A DNA stretch of 64,000 nt, taken from the NCBI RefSeq assembly GCF_040869045.1, contig NC_090324.1:59797346-59861345 (forward strand), written 5' to 3'. Of this stretch, positions 19,610-30,385 are shown piece by piece (the first letter of the stretch is position 1; each line of letters begins with the position of its first letter). Source of the stretch: Eurosta solidaginis (taxonomy: Eukaryota; Arthropoda; Insecta; Diptera; Tephritidae). The notes beneath the pieces are model-generated. The model saw only the letters and a list, made by a program, of their open reading frames with translations, ran no database searches and was not told where the DNA came from. A program made the translations under genes and the position numbers.

Positions 19610-20413
19610 TTAGTGTTCCAGATCCGTTGGGTCATTTGACCCTGGTCTAAGAGGGCGCGAATTGAGGAACGCCTCAATCCGGCACAAAAGTGTTTGGAAC
19701 TCCTCCATAGTATACTTATGGGGAGACGCGAGCTTTTTTAAGTGGCTTTTGAAGCTCTTCACTCCCGCTTCCCACAGGCCGCCCATATGTGGAGCGGAGG
19801 CGGGAATAAAATGCCACGTTAATCCTTGTTGGCTGAACTTGGAGACTGTTTTGTCTCGGCTTTTTACCAGAAAGGCTTTGAATTCGGATCTTAAAGTTCT
19901 TGATGCTCCGACAAAGGTTGTACCATTGTCGGAGTAGATGTTTTTCGAACATCCTCCTCTCGCGATAAAACGCGAGAAGGCTGCGAGAAAGCATGGGGTG
20001 CTGAGGTCACTAGTGGCCTCTAAGTGAATGGCCTTAGTGGAGAAACAGACGAAAAGGCTTTCGTAGCCTTTTGACAGTCGACATCCCCTACCGCGGTAGC
20101 TTTTGATGTCGAAAGGCCCCGCAAAGTCTACCCCGGTATTGGTGAATGCGCGGGTAAAAGTAGTACGTTCGCAGGGAAGGGTACCCATAAGTTGGGACTG
20201 CGCCTGCTTCCTGTGAATAATGCAGGTTTTGCAATTGTGGATGATGGCTCTGATCATTGTCTTGACATTCGGAATCCAATACTGGGTTCGAATAAGGCGG
20301 AGCATGAGCTGTTTCTCGCCATGAAGGGAATCATGATGAATTATCATGACTGCAAAGCGAGACAGCCTGCAATTGTAAGGCAAGATGATCGGATGCCGCT
20401 CGTTGTATGTCAT
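19610..20413 (-). CDS. BEL integrase
   Basis: A 267-residue open frame with the zinc finger (HHDSLHG; CKTCIIHRKQ), then the DDE core: Asp in NTGVDFAGPFD, Asp in YSDNGTTFVGA and Glu in GGLWEAGVKSF, all present. This is the typical Pao layout, in which the last motif reads GGLWEA. The listed Met is not a true start because integrase is released from a polyprotein. The end is set by a frame change into the C-terminal domain at 19206-19609. Confidence 0.88.
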   Translation of the reverse strand: MTYNERHPIILPYNCRLSRFAVMIIHHDSLHGEKQLMLRLIRTQYWIPNVKTMIRAIIHNCKTCIIHRKQAQSQLMGTLPCERTTFTRAFTNTGVDFAGPFDIKSYRGRGCRLSKGYESLFVCFSTKAIHLEATSDLSTPCFLAAFSRFIARGGCSKNIYSDNGTTFVGASRTLRSEFKAFLVKSRDKTVSKFSQQGLTWHFIPASAPHMGGLWEAGVKSFKSHLKKLASPHKYTMEEFQTLLCRIEAFLNSRPLRPGSNDPTDLEH

Positions 20414-20466
20414 GTCTTTTGAAGCCCCAGACCCCCTCCTGTTCTGATAATATCATCTTTGTCGAT

Positions 20467-21850
20467 TTATGGGTTGAGTGACAGGATTTCACTCTTCCGA
20501 TCAATAGGTTCCCTATTTTTCAATTTTAAATATTCTGTACCGTAAAATTGTTTCTGGCAGACTCGTATTAATTCTCGAGTCGTTGCCTTAATCTTATCGG
20601 CTGAGATTATACGCGACCTTTCATGGAACATGGCCTTAACATAGGATAGAACCTTCAAAGCCCTGGGTAAGTTTGAAAAACGGTCGAGAATGTCTACGTG
20701 ATCTACCCTTGTCGTGGCATATGTTTGTGCCCTCTTCTCCTCAACGGACGTTTTGTATTCGGTCTCTTGTGCTGGCCAGTGGGAATTATCTACTTGCAGC
20801 CAAGAAGATCCCTGCCACCACAACGAATTGTTGACCAACTCTGATGTAAGTAGTCCTCTGCTTCCTAGATCCGCTGGATTAGATTCCGAGTCCAAGTGAA
20901 GCCAGTCCTTGCTACCGACCATATCGATAATCTTAGTGATTCGGTGTGCGACGAAGGTTGACCAGGAACAGGGCGGCTTTCTTATCCATGCGAATACGAT
21001 GGTTGAATCCGTCCAGAGGTGAACTTTTGCTGGTCCCAAATGAATGTTTCGTAATATTGATTCCATGATTTCTGCACGCAGCACGGCACCGCAGAGTTCT
21101 AAACGTGGTGGCGAGATGGTTTTCACTGGCGCTACTTTGGTTTTTGCTAAAAGTAAGTGTATGAAAACCTGATCGTCTCTTTTCACGCGCATGTATATCG
21201 CTACCGCAAATGCTTTATCGGAAGCGTCACAGAAGCCGTGGATATCTATGTCGTCTTTCGGTGAAAAAATTACCCACCGCGGTATCCTAATGTTATCTAT
21301 TTCGCTATAGTGTTGGGTGAAATTTTCCCACCGTTCTAAGGTAGTTGGGGAGACAGGCTCGTCCCACCCTGTACTCTCTAACAAGATATTCTGTATATTC
21401 TGTATTAGTATTTTTGCCACTATGACCATTGGTGCAAGCCAGCCTAAATGGTCTAAAAGTTTGGCTATAGCGGATAGGATTGCGCGTTTGGTGATGTTCT
21501 CGCCATTCTCTAAAGCTCCTGCGGTTAAGTAAAACATGTCTGAGTGCGCGTTCCATCGTATTCCGAGTGCCTTCACCGAGATAGCCTCTTCAAACGCTAG
21601 GAAGTCCTCGCTGAGCAGATCCGTTTTGGGGATGTCCTGCAGGATTTCCTCATAATTTGATGTCCACTTGCGCAATGGAAAGCCAGATGAGTGTAATGCT
21701 TCGCGAATCTCGTTTCTTGCTCTGATAGCTGACGTTATGGTATGTCCACCAGATAAAACGTCGTCTACATACATACTTTCCCGTAATATACCCGATGCTA
21801 TTGGGTGGGTATTTTCTACATCATCAGCCAATTGTAGAAGTGGCCGTATC
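20467..21850 (-). CDS. BEL RT palm/thumb and RNase H
   Basis: A 454-residue open frame starts just upstream of the catalytic YVDDVLSGGHT box. It includes the Pao-specific connection (AKLLDHLGWLAPMVIVAKIL), RNase H with FCDASDKAFAVAIYMR and LWTDSTIVFAWI, and the ESNPADLGSRG signature. It runs to the linker before integrase. The preceding RT segment is one frame over, so a single indel near 21830-21865 divides RT. All RT and RNase H acidic residues seen are intact. Confidence 0.88.
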
Positions 21851-22265
21851 GCGAGATATGGGCGCAGTTTACACCAAATGTGACATTCTTTAGTTCGTAA
21901 ATACTGATGGGTTCGTTGGGGGATGTTCGATGGACGATTCTTTGAAATTTGGCGTGATTATCGGTCACCCAAATCTGCCTATACATATTTTCTATATCGC
22001 TATTAAAGACAAAGCGGTACAGTCTCCAACGTAGAATTAAAATGGGCAAGTCTGCTTGGAGTACTGGACCTGAGTGGAGTATGTCGTTTAGACTAATGCC
22101 ATTTTCCGTCGGACTTGACGCGTTGAAGACGACGCGCGCCTTGGTAGTGGTGCTTTCCGCCTTTACAACGGCGTGGTAGGGCAGGAAATAATTATCCGAT
22201 TCGTCGGATGGTATATTATTTTTGATTTTTCTCATATGTCCAAGTGTATCGTATTCTGACAACAC
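21851..22265 (-). pseudogene. BEL RT N-terminal half
   Basis: Fingers and palm motif A: YHAVVKAESTTTKARVVFNA, then DIENMYRQI with the first catalytic Asp, and ELKNVTFGVNCA before the frame is lost. The homology passes directly into the YVDD-containing frame at 20467-21850. An earlier stop/frame change near 22300 separates it from the protease region. Confidence 0.82.
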
Positions 22266-22304
22266 CTGAACATACTCTTTCCCTAACTCTTGGTTTTTCA
22301 GTAA

Positions 22305-23040
22305 TCACCCCTCATTTCTGAAGAATTGTGAGCATGCGCGCTTTAGGGACGGACCTAATTTAATTATTTCAGGGTAATCCTGCCTGAATGGCAGCGAAAC
22401 TGTATACCTCCCATTTTCATCACGTTTTGTCGTTTCCTTAAATAACTGTTCACAATACCTTTCTTCTTCATTAAGCATTTTATTTTTGGGAACATTTTCT
22501 ATCTCCCAGAACGCTTTTAATTGGTTGTCCAATGCAACCTCGTTGTAAAATGACACGATGCTCTTCGTTGGACTCGGTGCTTCAACTCGACCGGTTAGTA
22601 TCCAACCGAACACTGCCTCTTGGGCCAGAAGTGTATTAAGTACATTCTTTTTCAGACCGCTCATTATAATTTGGGGATATATGTCTCCTCCAAGTATGAG
22701 GTCTACATCTTCGTTGACGTAGAACCTCTTGTCTGCCAGAACAAAGTTTGGGAATGCCTGCATAGTCATTGTGTTGATATGGCAGGATGGCAGATTCTCA
22801 GTAAGTTTGGCTAGAATCAGAACTGGAGTAGTCAAGCTGAAGCATGAATCCCCAGGTGAACGTAATTCGATGGTGGATGCCTCTCTAACTTGAGCACATA
22901 CTGTGTTGGTGATGCCCGACATTTGGGCATGCATTTTCCTCGTCGGGAAATTGATTCTGCGTTTCAGTCTTTCTGTCATGAAAGAACATTCAGACCCTGA
23001 ATCAATTAATGCCCGCGCGGAGAAGTCGGTACCAATATGG
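22305..23040 (-). pseudogene. BEL protease (DUF1758-like)
   Basis: Starts with ARALIDSGSECSFM, whose Asp-Ser-Gly active site is intact, and continues with a Pao-type retropepsin and linker (DVDLILGGDIYPQI; LAQEAVFGWILTG; VSFYNEVALDNQLKAFWEIE). In BEL elements this segment joins directly to RT. One frame change lies near 22305. The intact active site contrasts with the altered triad in the second retropepsin-like ORF at 12784-14073. Confidence 0.82.
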
Positions 23041-23340
23041 TACGCGAGCAGTTCCTAATAGCACGCCTGTGCTGGAATTGGCATGACAGGATTTTACATT
23101 CTGGGTTGCAGATTGTCGGGCCTGTGCTGATGTTGGTGGGATATTATCCGCATCTTTGCAAGGATTGCGTACAGCCGTGTGCTGAGATGTATCCGCATGC
23201 AGGAGCGTGTGGTGACGATAGTGGCATTTGGAACAGTTGTAGGAACTGGTGCACTTCGTCACGGTGTGTCCTGGTGATAAGCAATTCAGGCAGCCACTTG
23301 TGGATTTTACAAATTTAATCCTTTCTACTGGGGTTAACTC
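23041..23340 (-). pseudogene. BEL gag zinc knuckles
   Basis: Two zinc knuckles read CLNCLSPGHTVTKC and CSKCHYRHHTLLH. The pattern CxxC-x4-H-x4-C followed by CxxCx3HHxLLH is characteristic of Pao gag. Stops break the frame toward the protease. Confidence 0.78.
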
Positions 23341-23373
23341 GCAGAATCGTGAACAGTTGCGTAATCTGTGTAA

Positions 23374-24365
23374 TCAAATTGATTTTATTGTTTGCTTGGA
23401 TACTTTTGTTTGAAAATCACCAAGTCTTTTCGTGGGGGTTTCTGACGATTGTCGCGACGCGTTTGGTTTTTGCACTTTCGAAGTGGCATGCCCTGTAAAA
23501 CCAGACACTGTTTCAAGTGTCTGAAACCGATTAGACAGGAATTTATCCATATCCTCCCACTTGGATATGTCCATTTTATGATCTATACTTTGGTCCCAAA
23601 GAGCCAACGTGCTCTCTGGTAACTTGGTTGAGCATAGATAGGTCAGGATTGCATCCCAATTGGAAGTATCAATTTTGTGGCATTTGAGGGACGAAATACA
23701 ATTATTTATATCATTTTGCAGCTTCTTTATTGAACTGCCACACTCACTTTCTACCTTTTTTAAGTTGAATAAAATGTGTAGTTGTGTGTTAACTAAGATA
23801 CGTTTGTTCTCGTACCTTTCACACAAGTTTTTCCAGGCCATCTCGAAACCTTCATTTGTGAGAGGGCATTTTTTAACGATATCTTTTGCTTCGCCCTGCG
23901 TTTTCTTGTTGAGATGGAATAACTTTTCCACCCCTTTCAAGCTGGAATTGTTTATATAAATTGCCGTGAAAAGGTCGCGAAAAGTTGGCCAAGACAGATA
24001 ATCCCCTTTAAAAACTTCCATGTCGCAAGCAGGGAGGCGAATTTTATGCCCATGAGGTTCTTGCTCAAGGTTAACGTTTTTTCATCCTTCTTTTATTTTT
24101 CTGCCTCAGCAGATATAGACGCTGAACATCGCACGGAGATTGCGTATGCTGCCTTTTGCTTCTTTCTGATCGCCATAACGCCATCCGCTGGCACCTCATC
24201 AGATCCCAATAGCGAATCAAACGCAGACTTTACCTTCTTCCACAAGAGCCGCAACTCTTCCTGCTGTATTGCAAGGGTGTGTTTGCTATGGTCGCTCTCC
24301 GGAATAGTGCTGTAATCTTTTTCAAACTCTGCGATTGATTCTGCTAAACGGATGTAGGTTTCCAT
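23374..24365 (-). pseudogene. BEL gag (DUF1759-type capsid)
   Basis: The N-terminal piece (24365-24093) is a charged, helix-rich region starting METYIRLAESIAEF. The capsid follows at 24021-23374 with EVFKGDYLSWPTFRDLFTAI, EKLFHLNKKTQGEAKDI and CERYENKRILVNTQL, the standard DUF1759 signature. A frameshift at about 24030-24090 separates the two. Gag would form the particle. The upstream Met follows a ~900-base leader with tandem repeats. Confidence 0.85.
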
Positions 24366-24496
24366 TGTTTTATTTACGTTTATTAACGAGAAAATTGCCG
24401 ATTATAGAAATGGAACGCTTTAGAGTAAAAATACCTGCCCAGCCGTAAATAAACACTATTGAAATTCAAAGTTTATTATTTATTTTGTTTATTGCA

Positions 24497-24622
24497 GACT
24501 TTGTCAGAGTAGCGACAACGAAAAGGGTTTACTTTATGGACTTTTTGTCACAGGCGACAACAGCAAAAAGGTTTAAATTTACAGACTTTTTGTCTCAGCG
24601 GCAACAACAAAAAAGGGGGAGC
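24497..24622 (-). repeat. Tandem repeats in BEL leader
   Basis: Three imperfect 42-55-base units begin at 24497, 24539 and 24594 on the + strand. Each is built from GACTTTTTGTC, CGACAAC and AAAAGG-type blocks. They lie between the PBS and gag, where packaging or translation signals are usual; the function is unknown. Confidence 0.6.
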
Positions 24623-25293
24623 ACTCGCCACCTCCACAGATAATGGGTGTATTTTTGAAAAAGTGAAAAAATGCGTGCAATAAAGCGCAAAAAAAAGTGT
24701 AAAAAGTGTTTAAAAAGTGAAGTGAGCACCGGATTAATTAATTAAATTGAACTTAATTTCGTGTTTGTGATGTGCAAAAAAACAACAACACAAAACTATT
24801 TAGTATGGTGCGGAAAATGAGGTTAGGTTACTCTTCCTTGTGTTGTGTCTGGAAAACCTTACCACTGGTGGTAGGATAGACCAGATAATCACTAGGATCG
24901 AAATAAAATTAATAAACCAAGTGATTTAATTTTTGAAATTGTAAAGAAAAAATGTTGCTCACTAAAATAACTTCACTTTTTCACTTCTTTTTTTGATTTT
25001 AATTTTTCGCGCACTACACGGGTTTTTTTTTTCTTTATTTTGCAAAACAACAACACTCAACAAAAAATGGCAAGAAATATAACACTTACTTCTTATTGGT
25101 TTTTGTGCTGGAAAAGTTGATTGTGCTGTGCTGTGGTTGGCGAATATGCTGTGGCTCTGGTCACCTTTGTACAATATAAAAACTGCAACTTTTTCCTTGT
25201 AAATTTTTGGCTGCTGTGATCTGCAAATAAATTTTTAGTAGGCAAAATTGCGCTGCATTGTGGACTGTAATTTTAGGTTTTTAGTTCTTTTTT
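24623..25293 (-). other. BEL leader, non-coding
   Basis: AT-rich untranslated leader between the leader repeats and the PBS. No convincing ORF. Confidence 0.5.
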
Positions 25294-25310
25294 CGGTGCG
25301 TAAGGACCAA
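25294..25310 (-). other. BEL primer-binding site region
   Basis: Minus-strand TTGGTCCTTACGCACCG directly follows the 5' LTR, with the TGG expected opposite a tRNA CCA end. I cannot assign the primer tRNA. Confidence 0.55.
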
Positions 25311-25730
25311 TGTTCGGCCTGGGTACGTCTGAAACCGGCAGTGGGTAGGCGCACACGGGTCGATCTCGGGATTGATGGTTCACTCGAAATAAAATCTTAA
25401 TGTCGCAAAAATGACGATGGTGATCCTGGGCGTTGTGAACTGCTTGGCGGTCGATCATAAAAGAGGACGGTTATCCCGTTGAGGACAACCGCTAAGCCGC
25501 GCAAAAGTCCTCTGGTGTTAAGGAGGGGAAAGGCCACACATACAGCCACCCCCACATATACGTGCATGGGTGCTGACAACCTGCACACACACACGTGCAT
25601 GTGTATGAAACGCATGCATGTGCATGCATGCGCACAAATGTAGGCGTGAGTGTGGGTGGCTGGAAATATTATTAAAACATTAGGGAGGGGCGCCGTCAAT
25701 CAGGTAAAAGTTAGGCATTGGGCCTAAACA
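25311..25730 (-). repeat. BEL 5' LTR
   Basis: A 420-base LTR, partner of 11350-11799. It ends at 25730, one base before the AAGGT target duplication. Confidence 0.88.
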
Positions 25731-25735
25731 AAGGT

Positions 25736-26475
25736 CGTCAAGATAAACAAACACTTGGGTTTTAAGCTCTGGTGGTATCACGTGGTCCATTAAACGGCAT
25801 AAGGCCTGGGGGGCGTTACAAAGGCCAAATGGCATCACGCGGAATCGATATAGCGGGCTGTTTGGTACCGTGAAACACGTGTAGTCCCGGGAGCTCTCTG
25901 CTAACGGAATCTGCCAAAATGCCCTACGGAGATCACGGGAAGAAATAAACTCTGCTTTTGGTAACCTACTCAAAATTCCTTCTATATGCCGGAGGAGGAT
26001 ACGCATCCTTCACGGTAATTTGATTTATTTTCCTAGAATCTAAACACAGACGGATTTTGTCGGACTTCCGGACTAAAACTATCGGACTGGACCACGGACT
26101 GATAGGCGATTCTTCAATAACACCTAATTTGCGCATTTCGTCTATTTCGGTATGAATCATTTTCTCGATGGCGGGAGATATAGGAAAATAACGTTGTTTT
26201 ATTGGACGGACATGCGGATCCATTTCAATTATGTGTTCCATTAGATCGGTTTTACCTAACCCTTCTTTCTCACAGTTAGGGAATCTGCTTTGAATTGTCC
26301 TTAAGACATTTTGTTGTTCTATGGTTAAGAGAATCTTGTTAGAATCTCCAATGGTGTTGGAATCATCGATATCGATTTCTGAGATTATATGCGGTGCTAT
26401 TTGGAATTTTCTCCAAAAATCTATACCTAAAATAACGTTTTGACAAATAACGGTTAAAAAAAAAGTTAATGTCAT
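25736..26475 (-). pseudogene. RT N-terminal half (Ulysses-like), ending at the catalytic box
   Basis: Starts with a protease-RT linker (ILGIDFWRKFQIAP), then the fingers (WSSPIVLVRKSDKIRLCLD, SRKINQIT), motif A (SSRDLRRAFWQIPL) and FRVMPFGLCNAPQ, and ends at VFVYLDDL. Exactly there the BEL LTR begins; the remainder resumes at 11349. A small frame change near 25985 breaks the frame. In motif A the usual FSxxDL reads ISSRDL, with the catalytic Asp retained. Confidence 0.85.
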
Positions 26476-27019
26476 GCGAACATTTTTTAAAATTCACATG
26501 TAGGGCTATCGTTCCAAAAACCATTTGCTTACGTCCGTCTGCGGTGCAGACATCAGTTTTGTGGTGCTTTAGCTTATTAATATTGGAAATTTCTTTAGCT
26601 AGTGAGCCGCCTAAGCAAGATACTTGCGCTCCACTATCCAGAAGAGCCAAAACCTCTCGTCCTAATAACAAAATTTGAGCGTATGGCCTTAAGTCGGATC
26701 CTTTGTTGGTTACTGAACAAATTATGTCCGCAATGTTTTTATGTTGGCCTTTAATCTTCCTCCAAAAGCTATTCATACGCTTTACAGAACGGCTAGATGT
26801 AGCGGAAGGTTGTGGAAAATTTTGAAATATCTTGCTTTTAGCTTGTTGGTATTTCCGCAACCGAACGTCATAAGGGACAATGGCTTTTAGTTTCGTACAG
26901 TTAGTTTTTGTCACAAGAGGGGGTAGAAGTGATTTTACTTTAACAGGTTCGGGTCGTAGCGAGGAGCCTGTTTCGGGACCTCGCTCGATTTCACGTTTCC
27001 CGGATGGCACGTGGGGCAT
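26363..27019 (-). CDS. Protease region (Ulysses-like)
   Basis: A 218-residue frame with a retropepsin active site in VLALLDSGAQVSCLGG (Asp-Ser-Gly intact) near residue 125. It overlaps the gag zinc-knuckle frame at its N-terminal end and the RT frame at its C-terminal end. The overlap suggests gag and pol are in different frames, as in many gypsy elements, although decay could also explain it. Confidence 0.75.
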   Translation of the reverse strand: MPHVPSGKREIERGPETGSSLRPEPVKVKSLLPPLVTKTNCTKLKAIVPYDVRLRKYQQAKSKIFQNFPQPSATSSRSVKRMNSFWRKIKGQHKNIADIICSVTNKGSDLRPYAQILLLGREVLALLDSGAQVSCLGGSLAKEISNINKLKHHKTDVCTADGRKQMVFGTIALHVNFKKCSHDINFFFNRYLSKRYFRYRFLEKIPNSTAYNLRNRYR

Positions 27020-27456
27020 TTGGGCTTATAGATTCCAGATGCTCCGCAGCCGTAACAAAATATAGATATTTCTTCCAAACAGTCAAAATACCTATGCCCA
27101 TATTTTCTGCAGTTCCAACAAGCTAATTTTGTACCTTTTATTTTCTGTCCTAATTCGTCTACTTCAGTGACAGGGATATCAGATAAAACGTCCTCTTCAA
27201 ACTCGAGCTCATTTACTTGGCGGCATGGAATCATACGCTGGTTATTACTTATTTCATTCAGTAACATTTCTCCTTTCAGACAAAGTCTGCGAAGTTCTGC
27301 CATCGAATTTATAGGGACATACAAAAGTTGTTGACGTATGCGCGGTCGAAGATTTCCTTGTAGAATTTCAATCAATTCGTCCTCGTGCAACGGAGTGTGT
27401 AAGCCTTCGGCTGTTTTCAAAATTGCATTTCGAAATTCATCAAATGTTTCCGTCAT
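26935..27456 (-). CDS. gag capsid end and zinc knuckles (Ulysses-like)
   Basis: Capsid C-terminal part (ETFDEFRNAILKTAEGL; LQGNLRPRIRQQLLY; RLCLKGE) followed by two zinc knuckles near residues 125-160: CWNCRKYGHRYFDC and CYGCGASGIYKPKC. In the second the His position reads Tyr, a variant seen in some gypsy gags. The frame continues capsid sequence from the segment above, with a frame change between them. Confidence 0.8.
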   Translation of the reverse strand: MTETFDEFRNAILKTAEGLHTPLHEDELIEILQGNLRPRIRQQLLYVPINSMAELRRLCLKGEMLLNEISNNQRMIPCRQVNELEFEEDVLSDIPVTEVDELGQKIKGTKLACWNCRKYGHRYFDCLEEISIFCYGCGASGIYKPKCPTCHPGNVKSSEVPKQAPRYDPNLLK

Positions 27457-27912
27457 GCCTTGTTTTCGAGAACGAATAATTTCCTTGATTTCTGTATCGG
27501 ATTTGTGTTCGTCAAAGTTCGTTCGTAACGATTGAAAAATAGACGGCCATGTTACCCGATCTACTGTTCGGCGATAGCGCCAATACCAATTTTTGGCTTC
27601 GCCATTGAATAGACTCTGCGCATTTGCCCACAGTTAATTGAAATTCTCATTTAGTGTATCGAGAACCTCGGACTCGATCCGATAGATAAAGCTGTCTACG
27701 GTTAAGCGGGATATTCCATCGAACTTTATATCCCAGCTTGCGATAAGTTGGGCAATATTTGTATTATGGACCGTAGAGGAAGTGTCGCTGAATCGTATAT
27801 GATCAATTTTGTCTATTAAAATTATTTTGAGTAGAGTGAGTCCCGAGGTAAGGCATTTCATAGGGCACCACATTTCTAGATGATGGAGAGGTGTTCCTAC
27901 CCTGTGAGCCAT
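27457..27912 (-). pseudogene. gag capsid N-terminal part (Ulysses-like)
   Basis: The capsid begins near 27800 with IRFSDTSSTVHNTNIAQLIA-like wording and WDIKFDGI, a Ty3/gypsy capsid signature, and passes through FNGEAKNWYWRYR. Frame changes occur near 27640 and 27460. It links the RING-bearing N-terminus to the zinc knuckles. Confidence 0.65.
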
Positions 27913-28468
27913 CGGATATAGGGGGTTGGCCTGCGTTTAGATTCAAGCGGCCCAGAACATTACCTAAGACATCTTCTATCTTTTTTTCAATCATCTGTCC
28001 TACCCGTAACTCCATATCGTTAACAAGATTTGCTTGCCTAGCGGAAATAACTGCGTTAACCATACTGCGAATACGTGATTCTTCTACGAGTGTAGATTCT
28101 GTTTGTTGAGAGATAGGTACTCCAGCGTTTGCAGACACTCTAGGTAGTCTTTCCGCAACGCAATGTAGTTGCATACTTTCTTTAGGTAACCTTGTTTTTG
28201 GGGTAATATTTTTAGATGTAGTATTCTGTACAGTCGTCTGTGACCTATTACGCCCGCTAATATTAGAGGTGGAAGGCAAATTACGGCTAACGCATGCCGC
28301 ATGACATTCCGGACATGACGAGTTTCGTTTAAGCCACGAAATTAAGCAGCTCCTATGAAATTTGTGTGAGCATGCAGTGTGAAGTATATCATCATTCTCA
28401 CCATAAACTCTACGACAAATCTTACAAGCCTGATCTGGCAAATAATCACTACTGTGTCTCACTGACAT
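27803..28468 (-). CDS. gag N-terminus with RING-H2 finger (Ulysses-like)
   Basis: The first Met after the leader starts a 221-residue frame. Residues 15-57 form a complete RING-H2 (C3H2C3) pattern: CKIC, then CSHKFHRSC, then CPEC, with spacing C-x2-C, C-x1-H-x2-H-x2-C, C-x2-C and the usual Trp before the last pair. The remainder is Ser/Asn-rich, then helical (ARQANLVNDMELRVGQMIEK). RING-H2 fingers are typically E3 ubiquitin ligase domains that recruit E2 enzymes. A RING at the start of a retrotransposon gag is unusual. The gene is continuous with the downstream capsid region apart from frame changes. Confidence 0.8.
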   Translation of the reverse strand: MSVRHSSDYLPDQACKICRRVYGENDDILHTACSHKFHRSCLISWLKRNSSCPECHAACVSRNLPSTSNISGRNRSQTTVQNTTSKNITPKTRLPKESMQLHCVAERLPRVSANAGVPISQQTESTLVEESRIRSMVNAVISARQANLVNDMELRVGQMIEKKIEDVLGNVLGRLNLNAGQPPISDGSQGRNTSPSSRNVVPYEMPYLGTHSTQNNFNRQN

Positions 28469-29180
28469 TGTTCTACAAGTAAATAGATGATAAGCCCTTC
28501 CAAATTCAAAGCAAAGTTAGCCAACGAGAAAATACTTTATCAAAAAAAAAAAATTATAACTTCTGATGAAAAATTTCAACAACAATATTGAATAAACTGT
28601 ACTTTTAAAATTTTACGTGTGGTCTTACTCTTAAATGGTTTTGATGGCGGTAAAAACAGCATTTTAGTCCCAGCTAAATAGTGAGGAGCTTCTGGGAGAA
28701 AATACTCTAAAATAAATCTATTAATCTGTTATTTTAAAGCATTCACTAAAAGTATGAAAGAGTAATTAAACTGAAGGGGACCGCTTAACTTCTCGACAAA
28801 AGAAAATCAGAATATGTTACTCCCTTCTGGATGAAGCGCTGGCTGACCTAGCATTTAGCTAGTTTAACCCAGAGTCCACAGAACAACCCAGGAAGCGAAC
28901 ATAGTCTAAAAGCCAACGGAACCAAATTGCAAATTTCTTATGGTTTATAGCTAGACATGTAGTATTTGCGAATAAATATCCTATAAGTTATTTGTCAAAA
29001 TGGAATAGCAGCTTATTTTCAATTTAATTAATTGCAATTGGTTGGTAAAAGGAGTATTTAACCAAATTATCGCGAATATCCAATTACAAACTTCATATTT
29101 AAACGCACAAAAAAATACAGACTGACATAAACAGATTCCAAGAGGGAATCTAAAGATGGAAACCCACTACAACTTCGCGG
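28469..29180 (-). other. Ulysses-like leader (5' untranslated region)
   Basis: AT-rich non-coding stretch of about 700 bases between the PBS and the gag Met. No ORF with recognisable motifs. Confidence 0.6.
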
Positions 29181-29198
29181 GCCCCACGTTGGGCACCA
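29181..29198 (-). other. Primer-binding site, tRNA-Lys type
   Basis: On the minus strand TGGTGCCCAACGTGGGGC sits four bases after the 5' LTR. It matches the Drosophila tRNA-Lys 3' end at 17 of 18 positions. Ulysses and Osvaldo use tRNA-Lys. Confidence 0.85.
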
Positions 29199-30385
29199 TT
29201 TCTGTTATGAAACCTTTCACCACGTATATAAAAGTACCTACGGCTTTTACACTGATTCATATTCCTGCCAGTAGAATGCCCCTTTGGCCCTATAGTGTGC
29301 ACTCGCAGTAACCAGCAGCTTCAGTGGGGTGGATTTGGATATTTCGGAGCTTCAGGGACAGTGAGGAATACCGTAAAGGGAAGGTTCATACAGAGAAAGA
29401 AATTGCACACTGTGGAAATTATCGTACATGCAAAATAACAGACCAGTACCGCCTAAATTCCATTTTGTGTAGACTTCCATGCTTAGTAGCTTTCGCAATT
29501 ATTTACAGCTGCCCTTCGCCCACCCGTCCATGGTCTCATGATGTTTTAATGAAACCCCATCAACACGCCCAAAACCAAATAATTTCAGATCACTTTTCAA
29601 AGTTTACCAAACCATATTAGACTAAATTATTCTGGTTTATTCACATTCTTCTCCATACAGGACTACCTATATACATATTCAATGTATATATGTATGTAAT
29701 GTATATTATACATATATATTTTTTTGTATGTACATATATATATGTGTTATGCTTAAGTGCTAACGAAATTATGTCAAACGTAATTAAAATTTATAATGTG
29801 ATCTGGCTGTTGCAGAATTTCCTGCCAAGGCTGCTTCAAAAATATTCATAATTTTAATAACTACATACTATACATTTATATTTTTTTCTTTGTTTTCCCA
29901 ACTTATTTTTCTTTTGTGATCTTATATAACAACTAAATTAATAAGAAGAAGTATGAAAATAGAACCAAGAGGCGGAATAAGAACGAAAGGAATTTCGTTG
30001 GAAAAAATTTGGAACTAAATTTCTATCGTAATCCTAATACCAGTAGTATGATTATGAATACAAAAAAACATATTGGGAAGAAGAAGAGTCACTTACTTGC
30101 TTGTTGTTGTAGAGCGCTGCTTCGAAGGCCTTCCAAGTCGTTGCTTTTCGTTGTTGTGAACAAGTTTTTTTTTTCTTTTTACAGTTTCCCAAATTTACAA
30201 GTTCCTCCCTGCTTCAATATGTGTATTAAAGTTTTACGAATTAATTCTAGGTATTTATTTTATCAATTTGGATTCATTTCTTTTTCTGTGCTTTCAACTC
30301 AGGGATTCTACGCACCTCTTTTATCAATTTCTCATGCTTTTCCTTTCACATATTTTTCTAACTAAAGTTTTTTTTCTGTGTTTTT

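Larger units (their letters stand above)
11350..25730 (-). mobile_element. BEL/Pao retrotransposon inserted in Ulysses-like RT
   Basis: Direct repeats 11350-11799 and 25311-25730 start TGTTCGGCC and end CCTAAACA on the + strand. They are flanked by GAGGT (11345-11349) and AAGGT (25731-25735), a 5-base target duplication with one substitution. A PBS-like site lies beside the right LTR and a purine tract beside the left, so the element reads on the minus strand. Gag, zinc knuckle, protease, RT, RNase H and integrase are all BEL/Pao type. At 14.4 kb it is well above the usual 6-10 kb. The excess lies between pol and the 3' LTR and includes gene-like sequences of other origin. Confidence 0.88.
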
